Positions 54,576 through 64,000 of a stretch of DNA of 64,000 nucleotides are shown here, one piece after another. Source of the DNA: Micrasema longulum (Eukaryota; Arthropoda; Insecta; Trichoptera; Brachycentridae); contig JAGVSM010002388.1 in assembly GCA_022494885.1 (NCBI GenBank), positions 496,001-560,000 of the forward strand. Direction: 5' to 3'. A program made the translations under genes and the position numbers. The notes under the pieces are model-generated. The model saw only the letters and a program-made list of their open reading frames with translations, was not told the origin of the DNA and made no database searches. The stretch's first letter is position 1; every line of letters begins with the position of its first letter.

Positions 54576-55139
54576 ATGGGTCGCCATTCAGCGCCATTAC
54601 GCGTAGCCTTCCTGATACTCATCGTGTGGCTCTGCTTCGAGGATGGTGAGCCGCGAGGTCAAAATCCGAGCGGCCTTCGCAGGGCTCGAGTCGCTCGGGA
54701 GCTAGAGCCGGGCGAAATCCCGCACCGATCAGTACTGGGAACGTGGTCAGGACACGACCTTTCCTGGCGCAAGGAAACGGCAGCGGTAGGCAGACAAGAA
54801 ACGAGCAACGAAAAGACTGAAACACATAAAAACACAATAAGAACACCGGCGAAGCGCGGCATATTATCAGAACTGGCGAGTGATTTCGCCGTCAAGCGGG
54901 CCAGGAGGGATTTCAGTCGGTCGTTGAAGGAACGGGCGGGTTCGGGAGTGCGCGTCGGCAGCGCGAATGTGCGAGGGAATCTGACCGGCGGCGGCCGAGG
55001 GGGCGGAGTGAAGCTGGGGGGCGCAGCCCGCGCAGGCCGGAGTACACCCCCGCCGATGCCGACGCACCCTTCGGACGCCCCGGGACTGTACTCGGCCAAT
55101 ACGGAGGAATCGCCCAGGGAAGAAGACGATCATCATCAG
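54576..55139 (+). CDS. First coding exon of a secreted or membrane protein (partial, unrecognised)
   Basis: The ATG lies in ACACCATGGGT, a good initiation context, with an in-frame TAG nine bases upstream, so the start is secure. 564 bases give 188 codons up to CAG|GTGAGA at 55140, a strong phase-0 donor; the frame after it is AT-rich intron. Residues 1-9 are polar/basic, 10-21 (VAFLILIVWLCF) are a hydrophobic core, and a signal cleavage is plausible around 24-28. The rest is low-complexity and rich in Arg, Gly, Ser, Pro. It includes possible basic cleavage sites RRAR (35-38) and KRARR (107-111), one N-glycosylation sequon NLT (135-137), a Gly-rich run (138-149), a Pro-rich stretch (157-168) and an acidic end (EESPREEDDHHQ). 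I do not recognise the family; the N-terminal exon of a large extracellular or receptor protein is a fair guess. Open frames on the opposite strand are by-products of high GC. Confidence 0.8.
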
Positions 55140-56063
55140 GTGAGATATTTTATACTTAAAGTTAATATTGAAAACTTATCTTGTGTTTTTCGTCAAAATG
55201 CAACGTTAAAGAGAAGCTTTAATGTCTTGTATAGTGCAAACTTGCTCGCATAGCGTAGGTGTATCTACTACCTACACCTATATGTACACCTGTTGTCTAG
55301 ACTTTAGTGTTTACGTAATGTGTAATAATTAAATGCACAACTGTTAAATGAGAAATATGAAACACAATGTAACGAAAAAAAAATACGGAAAACAATAACT
55401 CAGTTTGATTTGAACCGATGTTTTCGTTGTTTGTTTACTTGTTAATGTATAATGTAATAATAACAAGTTATTTTATCCCCTTGAGGCCCGAGACAAACCT
55501 GGCGCACGCATAAGGGCAATGAAAATTAAACTAAAACGGTATTTTTTTTTTATTATTTACAAAATAACAATATTTTATTGTGTTTATTTATCAAATATAT
55601 TAAAATGCGATTTTTTTATTTTTATTTTGTTTTTTTTTCTAAAAACACTGTTTATTGTTAAATCTTTTATAATTTATTTCTGAGAAAATACTAATTAAAA
55701 AAACGTAGTTAATATATCTAAGTTATTATTTGTATTGGTTTAAATTTAAAGAAAGTTATCCGTTTAAAAGTACACGTATTTTCAGTGAGACCGAAGTTTA
55801 CGTAGGTACCTTAATATTAACACAATTATTAAATAAAACTACAATTATGATGAAATAATTTTTTAACGATGTCATTTACATATTTTTAAAATTTCCTTTA
55901 AAGGCTTTATTTAGGTTCTTCAGGATGTTTTCCCTGTTAAAAATTTTAGGAGTAAAATCATGTTAAAAAAATGGTAATGTTATTGATTTACTCGTGTGAT
56001 TTTTTTATAAAGATTTGCAATGAAGGTAGGTAAAATGTATTTTTGATTATTTGCAAGTTAAAA

Positions 56064-56085
56064 CGCGCGCGCGTGTATATATATA
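56064..56085 (+). repeat. CG run joined to TA run
   Basis: Five CG steps followed by TG and TA steps make 22 bases of strictly alternating pyrimidine-purine sequence, a potential Z-DNA or melting site and a polymorphic microsatellite. Confidence 0.8.
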
Positions 56086-56681
56086 GCTTAGCCTTTTTAC
56101 TACCTTTGGAAATACTAATTTAAAAGTTCACGTCAAATGGAATAAGGAGATCGGTTGATATCAGTTGAAAAAGTTTAATCTGTTTTGTAATTTACGGGAC
56201 AAAAGTCAATCGATTCAACTATTGTAGACAAACGTTCTAAAACAACAATGAATTTCGTCGAACGACTTTTTAATGGATACTGGTTTATGCATTGGCTGTG
56301 AGTTGGGAATGTATTCGCTCCGTTCGTTATCAATTCTTTCTACCGATGGCAACCGCACTCCAATATACCACGGATTGATGGAACAAATACGAGAGATATT
56401 TATTGAATGGCTTTGGAAAATAATTGTATACCGGCTCTGAGAATTATTCTATCATTATCAGAGAGTAAAACATCCTTTCGTTTTCAACTAATAGAGTATA
56501 TTTTGCAAGAACAAAATTTTAAAAAAATATATAGAAAAGTAACGTAGAAAACTTTTTAATTAATAAAATAAAAATATATAACTGATATATAGTGGAACAC
56601 TAAACCACCTCCCATAATTTTATTGGAAAAATTATCACTCTTTACTAAATTATTTTACCTCTGAAATTATGTTTTGTGTAC

Positions 56682-57290
56682 TCAGGCTGATCAAAAAGTA
56701 ATGTACTTATATTAAATTTGAATTAACCTGCTTTAAAATACTCTCCTTGGCCAGCGATGGACTTATGCCAATGTTGATTCCATGATTGGAATCATTTTTG
56801 GAACGCTTCCTTCGGAACGGCCTTCAGCAGCTCCGTCGTTGCCTTTTCAATGTCAAGAATGGTGCTTTTATTTTTTGAAAAAAACAGTTGCATGGTGCTT
56901 AATCCAGAAAGTAAGGCGGATGTGTCTACATCTGTCTGTCAAGACATGAACTTTTTTTCGGCCAAAAACTCGCTGATCAGAAACGAAGTTTCACTACAAA
57001 TTTCGCACACACTCATCTCATTTGAAAATAATAGGTTAAAACGCTTTGCAAAGAATATTCCATTTTTCGTTGAGCCCGAAAATAGTCGGTCATTTATTTG
57101 AAGGAACATTTTCTGACATTTTTTGAATGTTTTCGTCTGTATTTGAGGTCAAAAGACATCCCGACCGTGTTATTCTTTAACCAACTCGTTTCCGCTTTTT
57201 AATCGCTCATGCCACTTGTAAACAATCTTCAGTCACTATTTTATTGCCATACATATTTTGAATCTATCACAATAAATCTTTACAGGTTGC
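56682..57290 (-). pseudogene. Mariner-family transposase relic
   Basis: The minus strand, read with several frame changes, gives IVYKWHERLKSGNELVK, then TRSGCLLTSNTDENIQKM (N-terminal helix-turn-helix region), NDRLFSGSTKN, ISEFLAEKKF, PPYFLD, a stop, APCN, then ILDIEKATTELLKAVPKEA and WHKSIAGQGEYFKAG with a stop at 56723-56725. Order and motifs match mariner transposases (PPYSPDLAPxD, WxxRxxKCI...GEYFE). Where the third catalytic Asp is expected, the codon reads Asn, and much of the centre is deleted. TCAGGCTGATCAAAAAGTAA at 56682 is probably the 3' terminal repeat; the other end is not recognisable. Confidence 0.88.
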
Positions 57291-57299
57291 AGTGACGTC

Positions 57300-60200
57300 A
57301 AGAGCTTGCAAAGTACTGACCTCTCCTCTCTAAGAATAGGAAAAAGCGATTAAAACTTTACCCCAATGCTCGTGTGGCCTACCATAGTAGGCCAAAATAG
57401 CGCACAATTTTTTTTATTGTTTCGTGTATTTTTTTAAATAAGAAAGAAACTAATCATAAAATATGTTTTTATTTGAAAGTAAAAAAAAACAAAACATAAC
57501 ATTTTAACATAGAGAAAAACTAAACAAAACCTCAAATTCTAGGAACATAGTTGAAAAACAATATTTTTGGATTTAGAACAGATCAACACTGAAAAAAAAA
57601 TTAGAAATGATTTTTTTCATTAAATTGAATAGAAGTTACAGCTTGATGATTTAAAAATACCCATTTCCCAAATGCTTTACTCTTTTTTTGTAGACCAATT
57701 AAATGTTTCGTAATTTCCTCGACATTTTGTGTACCTTAAATCAAAATTCAATGTACAATTAATTAAAAACAATCTAAGATACCATATAATTGAATGTTTT
57801 TGTATAAAGCAGTATAAAAACATTCCGCCAAAGGAAACAAACAATCACTTACTCACAAGAGTCACTCTAAACAAAAATATAACTTCAGTACTAGCGCGGA
57901 CCACTATGATAGTCCTTATGATTTAACGCTAAATTTAATACTCGTGTGCTCGCATTCAGCGTCTGCGCACTAATTCTTAGGGTACATTTGTCTGTGAAGA
58001 ATATACGGACGCTTAACTCGCAAATTTCTACAGATAAAAAAATATCGATAAAAGTATCACCCTGGATTACTCTACTGCCGTCGCATCATAAGCATAAAGG
58101 CAGCTATTTGCGAAAGTCGTATTTTGAGATGTGACGCCTTTTAGTATTTATCAACTTTGAATCATAAGTAAAAACACAGTATGTCAATGATCGTTTCTAA
58201 GTATAAAACCACCGTGTGTCCTGTATGCACTGTGTTTCTGCTTATGGATATCTAGATATCAGTGGCGAATGGTGATTTTATTTACAGGTAAGCCATAAAA
58301 AAATATCATATATTTGTACCTACATAGGAGGTACGTAATAAAATATAAGTAATATATACTATAAATTGATATTTTTCTGTGGTTATGTGTGATATAACAA
58401 CTCTCATCCATGAAATCAACTCAAACGGTATAACTTCGTTGTATGTTATTTAATCCATTACTTTAATATAAAATTCATTAAAAAGTAAATAAAAAATACC
58501 ACAATGAATTTTACTCGATATTAGGTATTCAATTGAAATTTCAACTGGCCGAATTGTTCAAGTAATTAATTGTGCAAAAAACGCCCGCGTGGAGCGCTAT
58601 ATGTCCTGCAATATGACGCATGAAAGTAATTATGGTATATGTGAAACATTTAACAAAAAAAATAATAGTCTTGATATATTTAACACTCCATACAATATGT
58701 TCAGAAGATAATTAAAAGGCTTGATTTATGCTCTTCATTCATAATTCATTTAATCATTAAATCAAATGCTATTTTCCACTTTTACTTTCCTTTAATCATC
58801 CTTTACCACTCCTTATCAATTTTCTTCTTTTCCTTTCCACTATCTCCTTGTTTTGTCCATATTTATCTTATTTTAATATGTAGTATATTTATTATTTACA
58901 TAATTTATACTTCAAGCCGTCGTCGCTTTATTACAGTATTATTTAGTGAATATTTATAATTAGATGGCAGGCCCTACTATGTATACATTTTATATAGTTT
59001 TTTAAAAAAAATATTCATTTATTCACCTGTACATCTGTTTGTATTCGAAATAAATAAAATAAAATAAAATTATGCCAAAAATACCATCTCAAAGAAAAAT
59101 ATTCCTTAAGAAATAATGTTTGAAATACTGTTTTCCAAATCAAAAATCTTCGAATAATTTGTGTAATCTGCAAGTTTAATCTAAAAGAAAAAACCCGCAT
59201 TGGGGTTAAAACATTCAAAATATAGAATACTTATTTGTAGGAAAAAATAAGGTTGAATAATCGGCTAGTTTATTGATAAAAATACAAACGGTGGAAATGA
59301 TTTAAAATAAATGATAATTATTTATTTATTTTTCTGTAAATAAAGTTATAATAAAACATTATTATAATTAGTCAAATATAATGGTAAGCTGCGTATAATC
59401 ACTTCTATACACGGTTCGTCCCTGCTAGATGTAGTGTTCTCCCCTAAAAAACTTAAAAATATTTTTAAAAACATGATATTGCTTTTCGTACGGTAATATT
59501 TTTTTATTGCTGTTTGATTGATTGCAAATGGTGAGCATCTTTTCGTAAAGCATAACCCTTTTATTTAACTTATTTTGAACTCATTTTGCAATTTCTTTTG
59601 AAAAGCTGCCTTTTTGCTTACCACGGCAGTCCACGTGAGTACTCTAGTGTTAATGTTATCGCGTTGTTCAAAATCCACGATGCACGATAGACACGGTAAA
59701 CACGTGTTAACACTGCCTATTTTAACGAATCACGATATCGGACATGAAATTAATTAACGTCAGCAGTTGTTGCTATAAACATTAATTCACCGTATTTTTT
59801 AAGTGTTATTTTGTTTTTGCTTTATTTCTAGGAAATATTTTTTTCTGCTTGATTTACATGAGAAATTATTGTTGTTATCAAACCTAACATTTCATGAAAA
59901 ATTTCCATTCTTCGCATAAAATTTATGTTCTCTTTGTGACCCGCCTTTCTTTATTACGGGATTAATGATGATATTAAAGTTGTTCTCGACAAGAGAAGCC
60001 ATAAGTCCTCGTAATACGAATAATATAAAAATTAATAAAACAATTAATGGCCTGACCATAATAGTAGTAATAATTACGATTTTTTTATGTTTCTTAATAT
60101 TTCCAAATCTTTGAAGAAGCCAAATATAAAAAAAACAATGTTTTTATATGGAAAAAGCCTCGCAATTGAATTGAAATTATATTCTGGTATGGTTGTTGGA

Positions 60201-60960
60201 GTGAGATACAGCAGTGGTAATAATACTAGTTTGACAAGATGGTGGAACCATTACCAAACCACAAACAATCTGTTAAATTGTGCAGAATCATAGTAGCTTA
60301 GGAGAGAAGATAGAAAGGGTTTGTTAAACGCTCAGTTCTCCTATCTGGATGGTTAAGGCACCACTTTAGGGGAGTCTCTCACCGCACATTCAACTTCTGT
60401 ATGCCACAGTTTACGCTGATTTCTGGGAATACATGAATTGTTTCAGTCATTACATGGTATCTGTTCCCACTTAGTTATATTTGCCGTTGAATCTTATTTG
60501 CAACGTGTTAAATTAGGAGTGTTCTCTAAATTTAGAACCTTTGTATGAGATTTGGTTTCATTAATGCCGCATAAGTTATGTTGATTTCTAAACTGGATAA
60601 TTGTCTAATGAAACAAAACCTTTAAGATGTGATTTTACATATAAAAACCAGTGTATTCAATGACGTTTAATTTAATAGACACAAAATGTAAGTAAAAAAT
60701 ATTATTTCTATTCGTAAGTAGTTGCCTTCTTTGAAACTGAGCTACGCGATCACCTTCTAGGGAACCAGTAACAAGACATACATAACAAGGATACAATGAT
60801 ACAATGATAATTAAATGAAATAATTACAACTTATCTTACTTGACCCGTACGACTGAATTGTGAAACACACACCAGTTTTAGATAAAATACCTAACAAAAA
60901 TTAAGACGAGAAAAATTGAACGTAACAATTACCAAAAATGCTGAAATACACACATATTAT
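57300..60960. other. AT-rich intronic stretch, no gene recognised
   Basis: 58260-58272 (CAGTGGCGAATGG) equals the first bases of the hAT-like element at 61954 but has no partner end. 58750-58870 is a pyrimidine-rich segment like those near LINE remnants. 60300-60560 is a non-repetitive, slightly GC-richer stretch. Nothing else is supported. Confidence 0.4.
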
Positions 60961-60966
60961 ACCAGA

Positions 60967-61165
60967 AAACAACACTCTTCTCACTCGCTGCCCTCGTGAC
61001 TGAGGATCGGTACTTCTTGTGACCGCTCCGACAATTCTTCACCAACCATTTTATGACTGCGCCGCACGCAGCGCTCCGACTACTGAGGTGCTCGCCGCGG
61101 TCCTGACCTGATCGGTCCATCGTGTGGGAAATCTATCTCTTCTTTTTCTCTTCATGCCACTGACA
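60967..61165 (-). pseudogene. LINE RT C-terminal fragment
   Basis: On the minus strand the frame reads KRRDRFPTRWTDQVRTAAST, VVGALRAAQS, a stop, NGW, a stop, then RIVGAVTRSTDPQSRGQRV. This is the typical end of insect LINE proteins (RPxxRWTDQI ... A...A.DR..WR.IV ... DPQ). The longer uninterrupted frame over the same bases (60929-61120) is a different, meaningless frame. It is 5'-truncated and dead. The surrounding sequence is GC-richer. Confidence 0.75.
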
Positions 61166-61953
61166 CAACTAGTCACTCCAGGCTATCTTCATTACTGCGC
61201 GCAAAGTGTTTAAAGAATCAGAGAAAGAGAGAAAACACCGTTTATTAAGAAAAATGTGTCATACTAAACATATTTACTAATTAATAATATACAAATTATT
61301 GTAAGATGTAACTCCCCATTATGTACACAATAATTGTTTTTTTTCTTTTACTTATTGGGAAACGGTAATATAAATAAACGAGTATGCAATATATATATTT
61401 TTTTTAAATATTTAGTCGTAATATTATCTGAATTAAAAAAAATAAAATAATTACGGATAGATATAAATACGGATAGTTTTTAGTTTAAATAAAAAATCGT
61501 CAAACCAAATTTTATTTTATTTTTTTATCTTAAATTAATATCTCCTGTGAAATTTATTTATCTTACCTGTTAATCACAACCGTTAAATATGGGTTTCAGT
61601 AAAAAAATAGATATGTTTTCTTCCAAAAGTGGCTCTAGTAAATAAAATTATATTTTGTATTAATGAACTAAAACATGTAATCTACTTTAAATTTAAATCA
61701 TCTCCGTTTTCTGATTTAATCCTAACATAAAACCCGTTGAACTGAAAAAGAGCAAAAAGGGTTAGCAATGGGAGAATACTTTATTTTACTTACGACCTTT
61801 ATTCGAAAATTTAGCAGGGGACCTTTTAACTTTTCAGTATTTATTTTAGCGAAACGGAAAATTATCTAACAGGATAACAGATGTGGTGGCTGTATGTGAA
61901 ACGGCATAAAAAATACAAATACGGTTACTACGAATATTTTGTATGGAAAATAG

Positions 61954-62696
61954 CAGTGGCGAATCGGTAAAATACGCGATTATGCACAACTAACCAATAT
62001 ATTTGACTTTCGATGTTTGTGTTTTATAGTAAATATGTTTATGCGAAAATAAATTTAAAAAAAACCTTTTTTATTACAAATCACCGCCACCGTTTATATC
62101 TTCCTACAAAAAAATATCCATGACGTGGGCCCAGCGCCCAGCCCATTCTCAGTAAACGATGACACTAGCCGATTTCCTCAGCTTACTTTTCCATGCAAAA
62201 AAGGACACTATACGAGTATTTTACATCTTTAATCCGAGTCAGCCTTTTAAGTACTAGAACAAATTTGCAGATTACAAATATAATTTGAAGATTCTCTATT
62301 TGGAAACTAGTATTTCGGACATTATTTCCGTAGAACTATTTTTCTTTGATAGTATATCGTTGATATATTGTGTATCAAATAGGACATGTAGAGTTCGCAG
62401 TGGCCGTTTTTGGAATTTTTCTTTTTTTTTTTAAATTGGTCAAAGCTCAGTGTTGGCAGTTTCTACTGAATATCTTAGTAGTAATTGTTAATAAACTTTT
62501 GTGTAAGTATTGTTATAAAATATTGTAGCAAAAAGCTACGTTTATCGCGTGGTTAGTAATAATTTTCGTTTGCGTTGATTTTCACAGAACCACAGAATTA
62601 ACAGTCTTTTATTATTTTATTTGGAACTTATATGTAGGAACAAATTATAAACATTTTTCGTTAATTACTCCTTAAACAAATCACGGATCGCCACTG
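61954..62696. mobile_element. hAT-like non-autonomous element, 743 bp
   Basis: It begins CAGTGGCGAATCGG and ends CCGATC-like CGGATCGCCACTG (ends share CAGTGGCGA inverted). The flanks GAAAATAG (61946-61953) and GCAAATAG (62697-62704) are an 8-bp target duplication with one mismatch, as expected for hAT. The interior has no transposase frame. The terminal repeats beyond the first nine bases are weak. Confidence 0.7.
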
Positions 62697-62697
62697 G

Positions 62698-64000
62698 CAA
62701 ATAGGTAATAAAAATGAGATATTTGAATTAGAAATGAAATGTTTTGTTTTTAACAAAGTAATATTAACTTGATTTCCGACCGGTTTCAAAGCTACTTTAG
62801 CTTTTTTCTCAATGTATAAGGTGCAATCTAGAAGAACTACAACTGATAGCCTCCATCTTTACAAAAAAATCAATAAAAACTGAGATTGCCCTCAACTTCT
62901 TGAGAAAGTTAATCGTATCCCTCAACGCACAACTCGGCTGCAACAATTATTGTTTTTAATGTTGTATATCAAGCATAAATAATAAAAAATGCATCTTTTC
63001 TCAGAAACCTTAAATTAAGTAACAATTTTTCATCTGAAATTGGTAATCGGTATACCTGAATAGCAAATAATATTTATAATTTAATCTAGCTGCATTTAAC
63101 AAACCCGACATATTTTAATTTTTGTGAATACTTTCATATTATATTTACTTTCTTTCGTTTTAATGAAAAAAAAGGCTAATTTGGAGTCACTCCGTGTAGA
63201 TCCGATGATGAAAAAGTTTTTTAAAGACCAAGTTAACAGCAAAAAAATATTTCTTTTTATATTTATTATCATTTCATTGCTTTCGTAATTTTATATTTTC
63301 TTTTAGCAAGTAGAATAATACAAAGTGTATTTACACAACTGTGTTTTTTTGGCTTTGTATTCAGTAATAGATGTAATTTCTGTAAAAGTCCGCTGATTGA
63401 ATTTCAACTCCCTTAACTTTTACTTTTAATGTATAAATACAGAGGTAGTGCTTTAAATTAAATTTTTAAAATCAAACAATATTTTTTATAAAATAATTGT
63501 CAGAATATATGAACTATGCAGTTTACGACCAATAAATGATTCTCGATTAGGAATGCTTACATGATATTTAATTTTCGACTAATTTACACTGCAAGACTTT
63601 TAGTGATTTAACGTCGCATAGTAGTTTGGAGGGTGTCGGCGTGTAAGAGAATGATCTCCCTTGTGTTTTTTTATGACAACCTCTGTTAGCCGGTTTCGCA
63701 GATTGTTAAATTTTTCGGCTCGGAGTTATAGTTATTATAACATTACAGCTTATTGTCTTAATATTTGTAAAACACTGTATTGTAGTAAGGTTTTATAAGT
63801 TACTTTGCCGTATCTAATAAAAAAATAGGCCGAAAGACTAAAAATAATGTATAGAAATTTTTGGGGATATAAATAAAGGTTTATTACACGAATCTAGTAG
63901 ATATGTTAGTGTTGTGTATTGCTTTTCAAATTGGCGATTATTTTTAGCCGGATACGAAATTTCCCTATGTCCGGTTTAATGTTCACCACTTCCGTAAACC
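62698..64000. other. AT-rich end of window; solitary ACCGGTTTCAAA core
   Basis: 62773-62810 has CGACCGGTTTCAAAGCTACT, then TTTAGCTTTTTTCTC, like one arm of the foldback elements at 13252 and 53215, without a partner arm. 63600-63730 is a GC-richer unique piece (GGAGGGTGTCGGCGTGTAAG; GTTAGCCGGTTTCGCAGATT). No gene is evident. Confidence 0.4.

Larger units (their letters stand above)
55140..64000 (+). other. Probable first intron of the same gene, to window end
   Basis: From the donor at 55140 no acceptor followed by a plausible continuation frame is found. The stretch is AT-rich and carries the mariner relic, a LINE tail, a hAT-like element and small palindromes (for example TGGCCTACCATAGTAGGCCA at 57376-57395). 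It could also include unrecognised short exons. A TTATTTACAG|GTAAGCC sequence near 58286 resembles adjacent splice sites but has no exon. Confidence 0.45.

Noticed and set aside
54659..55136. Three long minus-strand frames (up to 146 codons) opposite the host exon
   Set aside because: They are antisense to a GC-rich exon where stops are rare, have Pro/Arg-biased composition, and lack initiation or splice support.
56850..57101. Plus-strand 83-codon frame
   Set aside because: It is antisense to the mariner transposase relic.
60929..61120. Minus-strand frame with KNCRSGHKKYRSS that recalls the zinc-binding start of THAP-domain proteins
   Set aside because: Another frame of the same bases gives FPTRWTDQVRTA...RIVGAVTRSTDPQ, a clear LINE C-terminus, and the supposed first zinc cysteine is a tryptophan.
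1..64000. A CRISPR array, phage, plasmid or bacterial operon
   Set aside because: No regularly spaced direct repeats with unique spacers, no compact gene arrays and no ribosome-binding sites; all evidence is of a eukaryotic repeat-rich region.

Overview
The window looks like an AT-rich nuclear genome of an arthropod, most likely an insect; I cannot name the species. Evidence: tRNA-derived SINEs with pol III A and B boxes, 5'-truncated non-LTR retrotransposons (LINEs), a mariner relic, many short terminal-inverted-repeat elements, no operons, and a single intron-bearing host exon. There is no sign of a bacterial, organellar or viral genome. Nearly all open frames of 60-110 codons are chance frames or pieces of decayed transposons.

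The only convincing host gene is on the + strand at 54576-55139. It is a GC-rich first coding exon with a signal peptide, an in-frame stop just upstream of the ATG, and a phase-0 CAG|GTGAGA donor. It encodes 188 residues of an Arg/Gly/Pro-rich secreted or membrane protein that I do not recognise. Positions 1 to about 54000 are then upstream intergenic (or 5' intron) sequence, and 55140-64000 is probably the first intron.

Region by region: 1-5.2 kb holds SINE, minisatellite and repeat copies and a LINE reverse-transcriptase relic (minus strand). 5.2-12 kb is mostly featureless AT-rich DNA with a few repeat fragments and one GC-rich block. 12-20 kb is a stack of nested insertions: SINE in SINE, an insertion splitting a LINE, a near-perfect foldback MITE, and a LINE tail with an exact 11-bp target duplication inside another repeat. 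20-26 kb has two small repeat structures and unexplained GC-richer blocks. 26.3-35.3 kb is bracketed by two inverted, highly similar copies (about 0.7 kb each) of a dimer of the window's commonest repeat; between them lie a split SINE, three LINE relics and other SINEs. 36-43 kb has palindromic elements sharing pieces with each other, a 0.69-kb long-TIR element and a LINE C-terminus. 43-54 kb has SINEs, foldback elements with an ACCGGTTTCGA-type core, and a SINE split by one of them. 54-64 kb holds the host exon, a mariner pseudogene, a LINE C-terminus and a hAT-like non-autonomous element with an 8-bp target duplication (one mismatch).

The dominant repeat is an interspersed family with a monomer of about 390 bp, marked by GGCCACTTAAACCAGCCAAT and TTGAGTTTGTCCAAATG. 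It occurs at least a dozen times as single, head-to-head and head-to-tail copies. I could not assign it to a named superfamily. I found no complete autonomous transposon, CRISPR array, rRNA or functional tRNA gene. All similarity statements come from reading the sequence; no database search was run.
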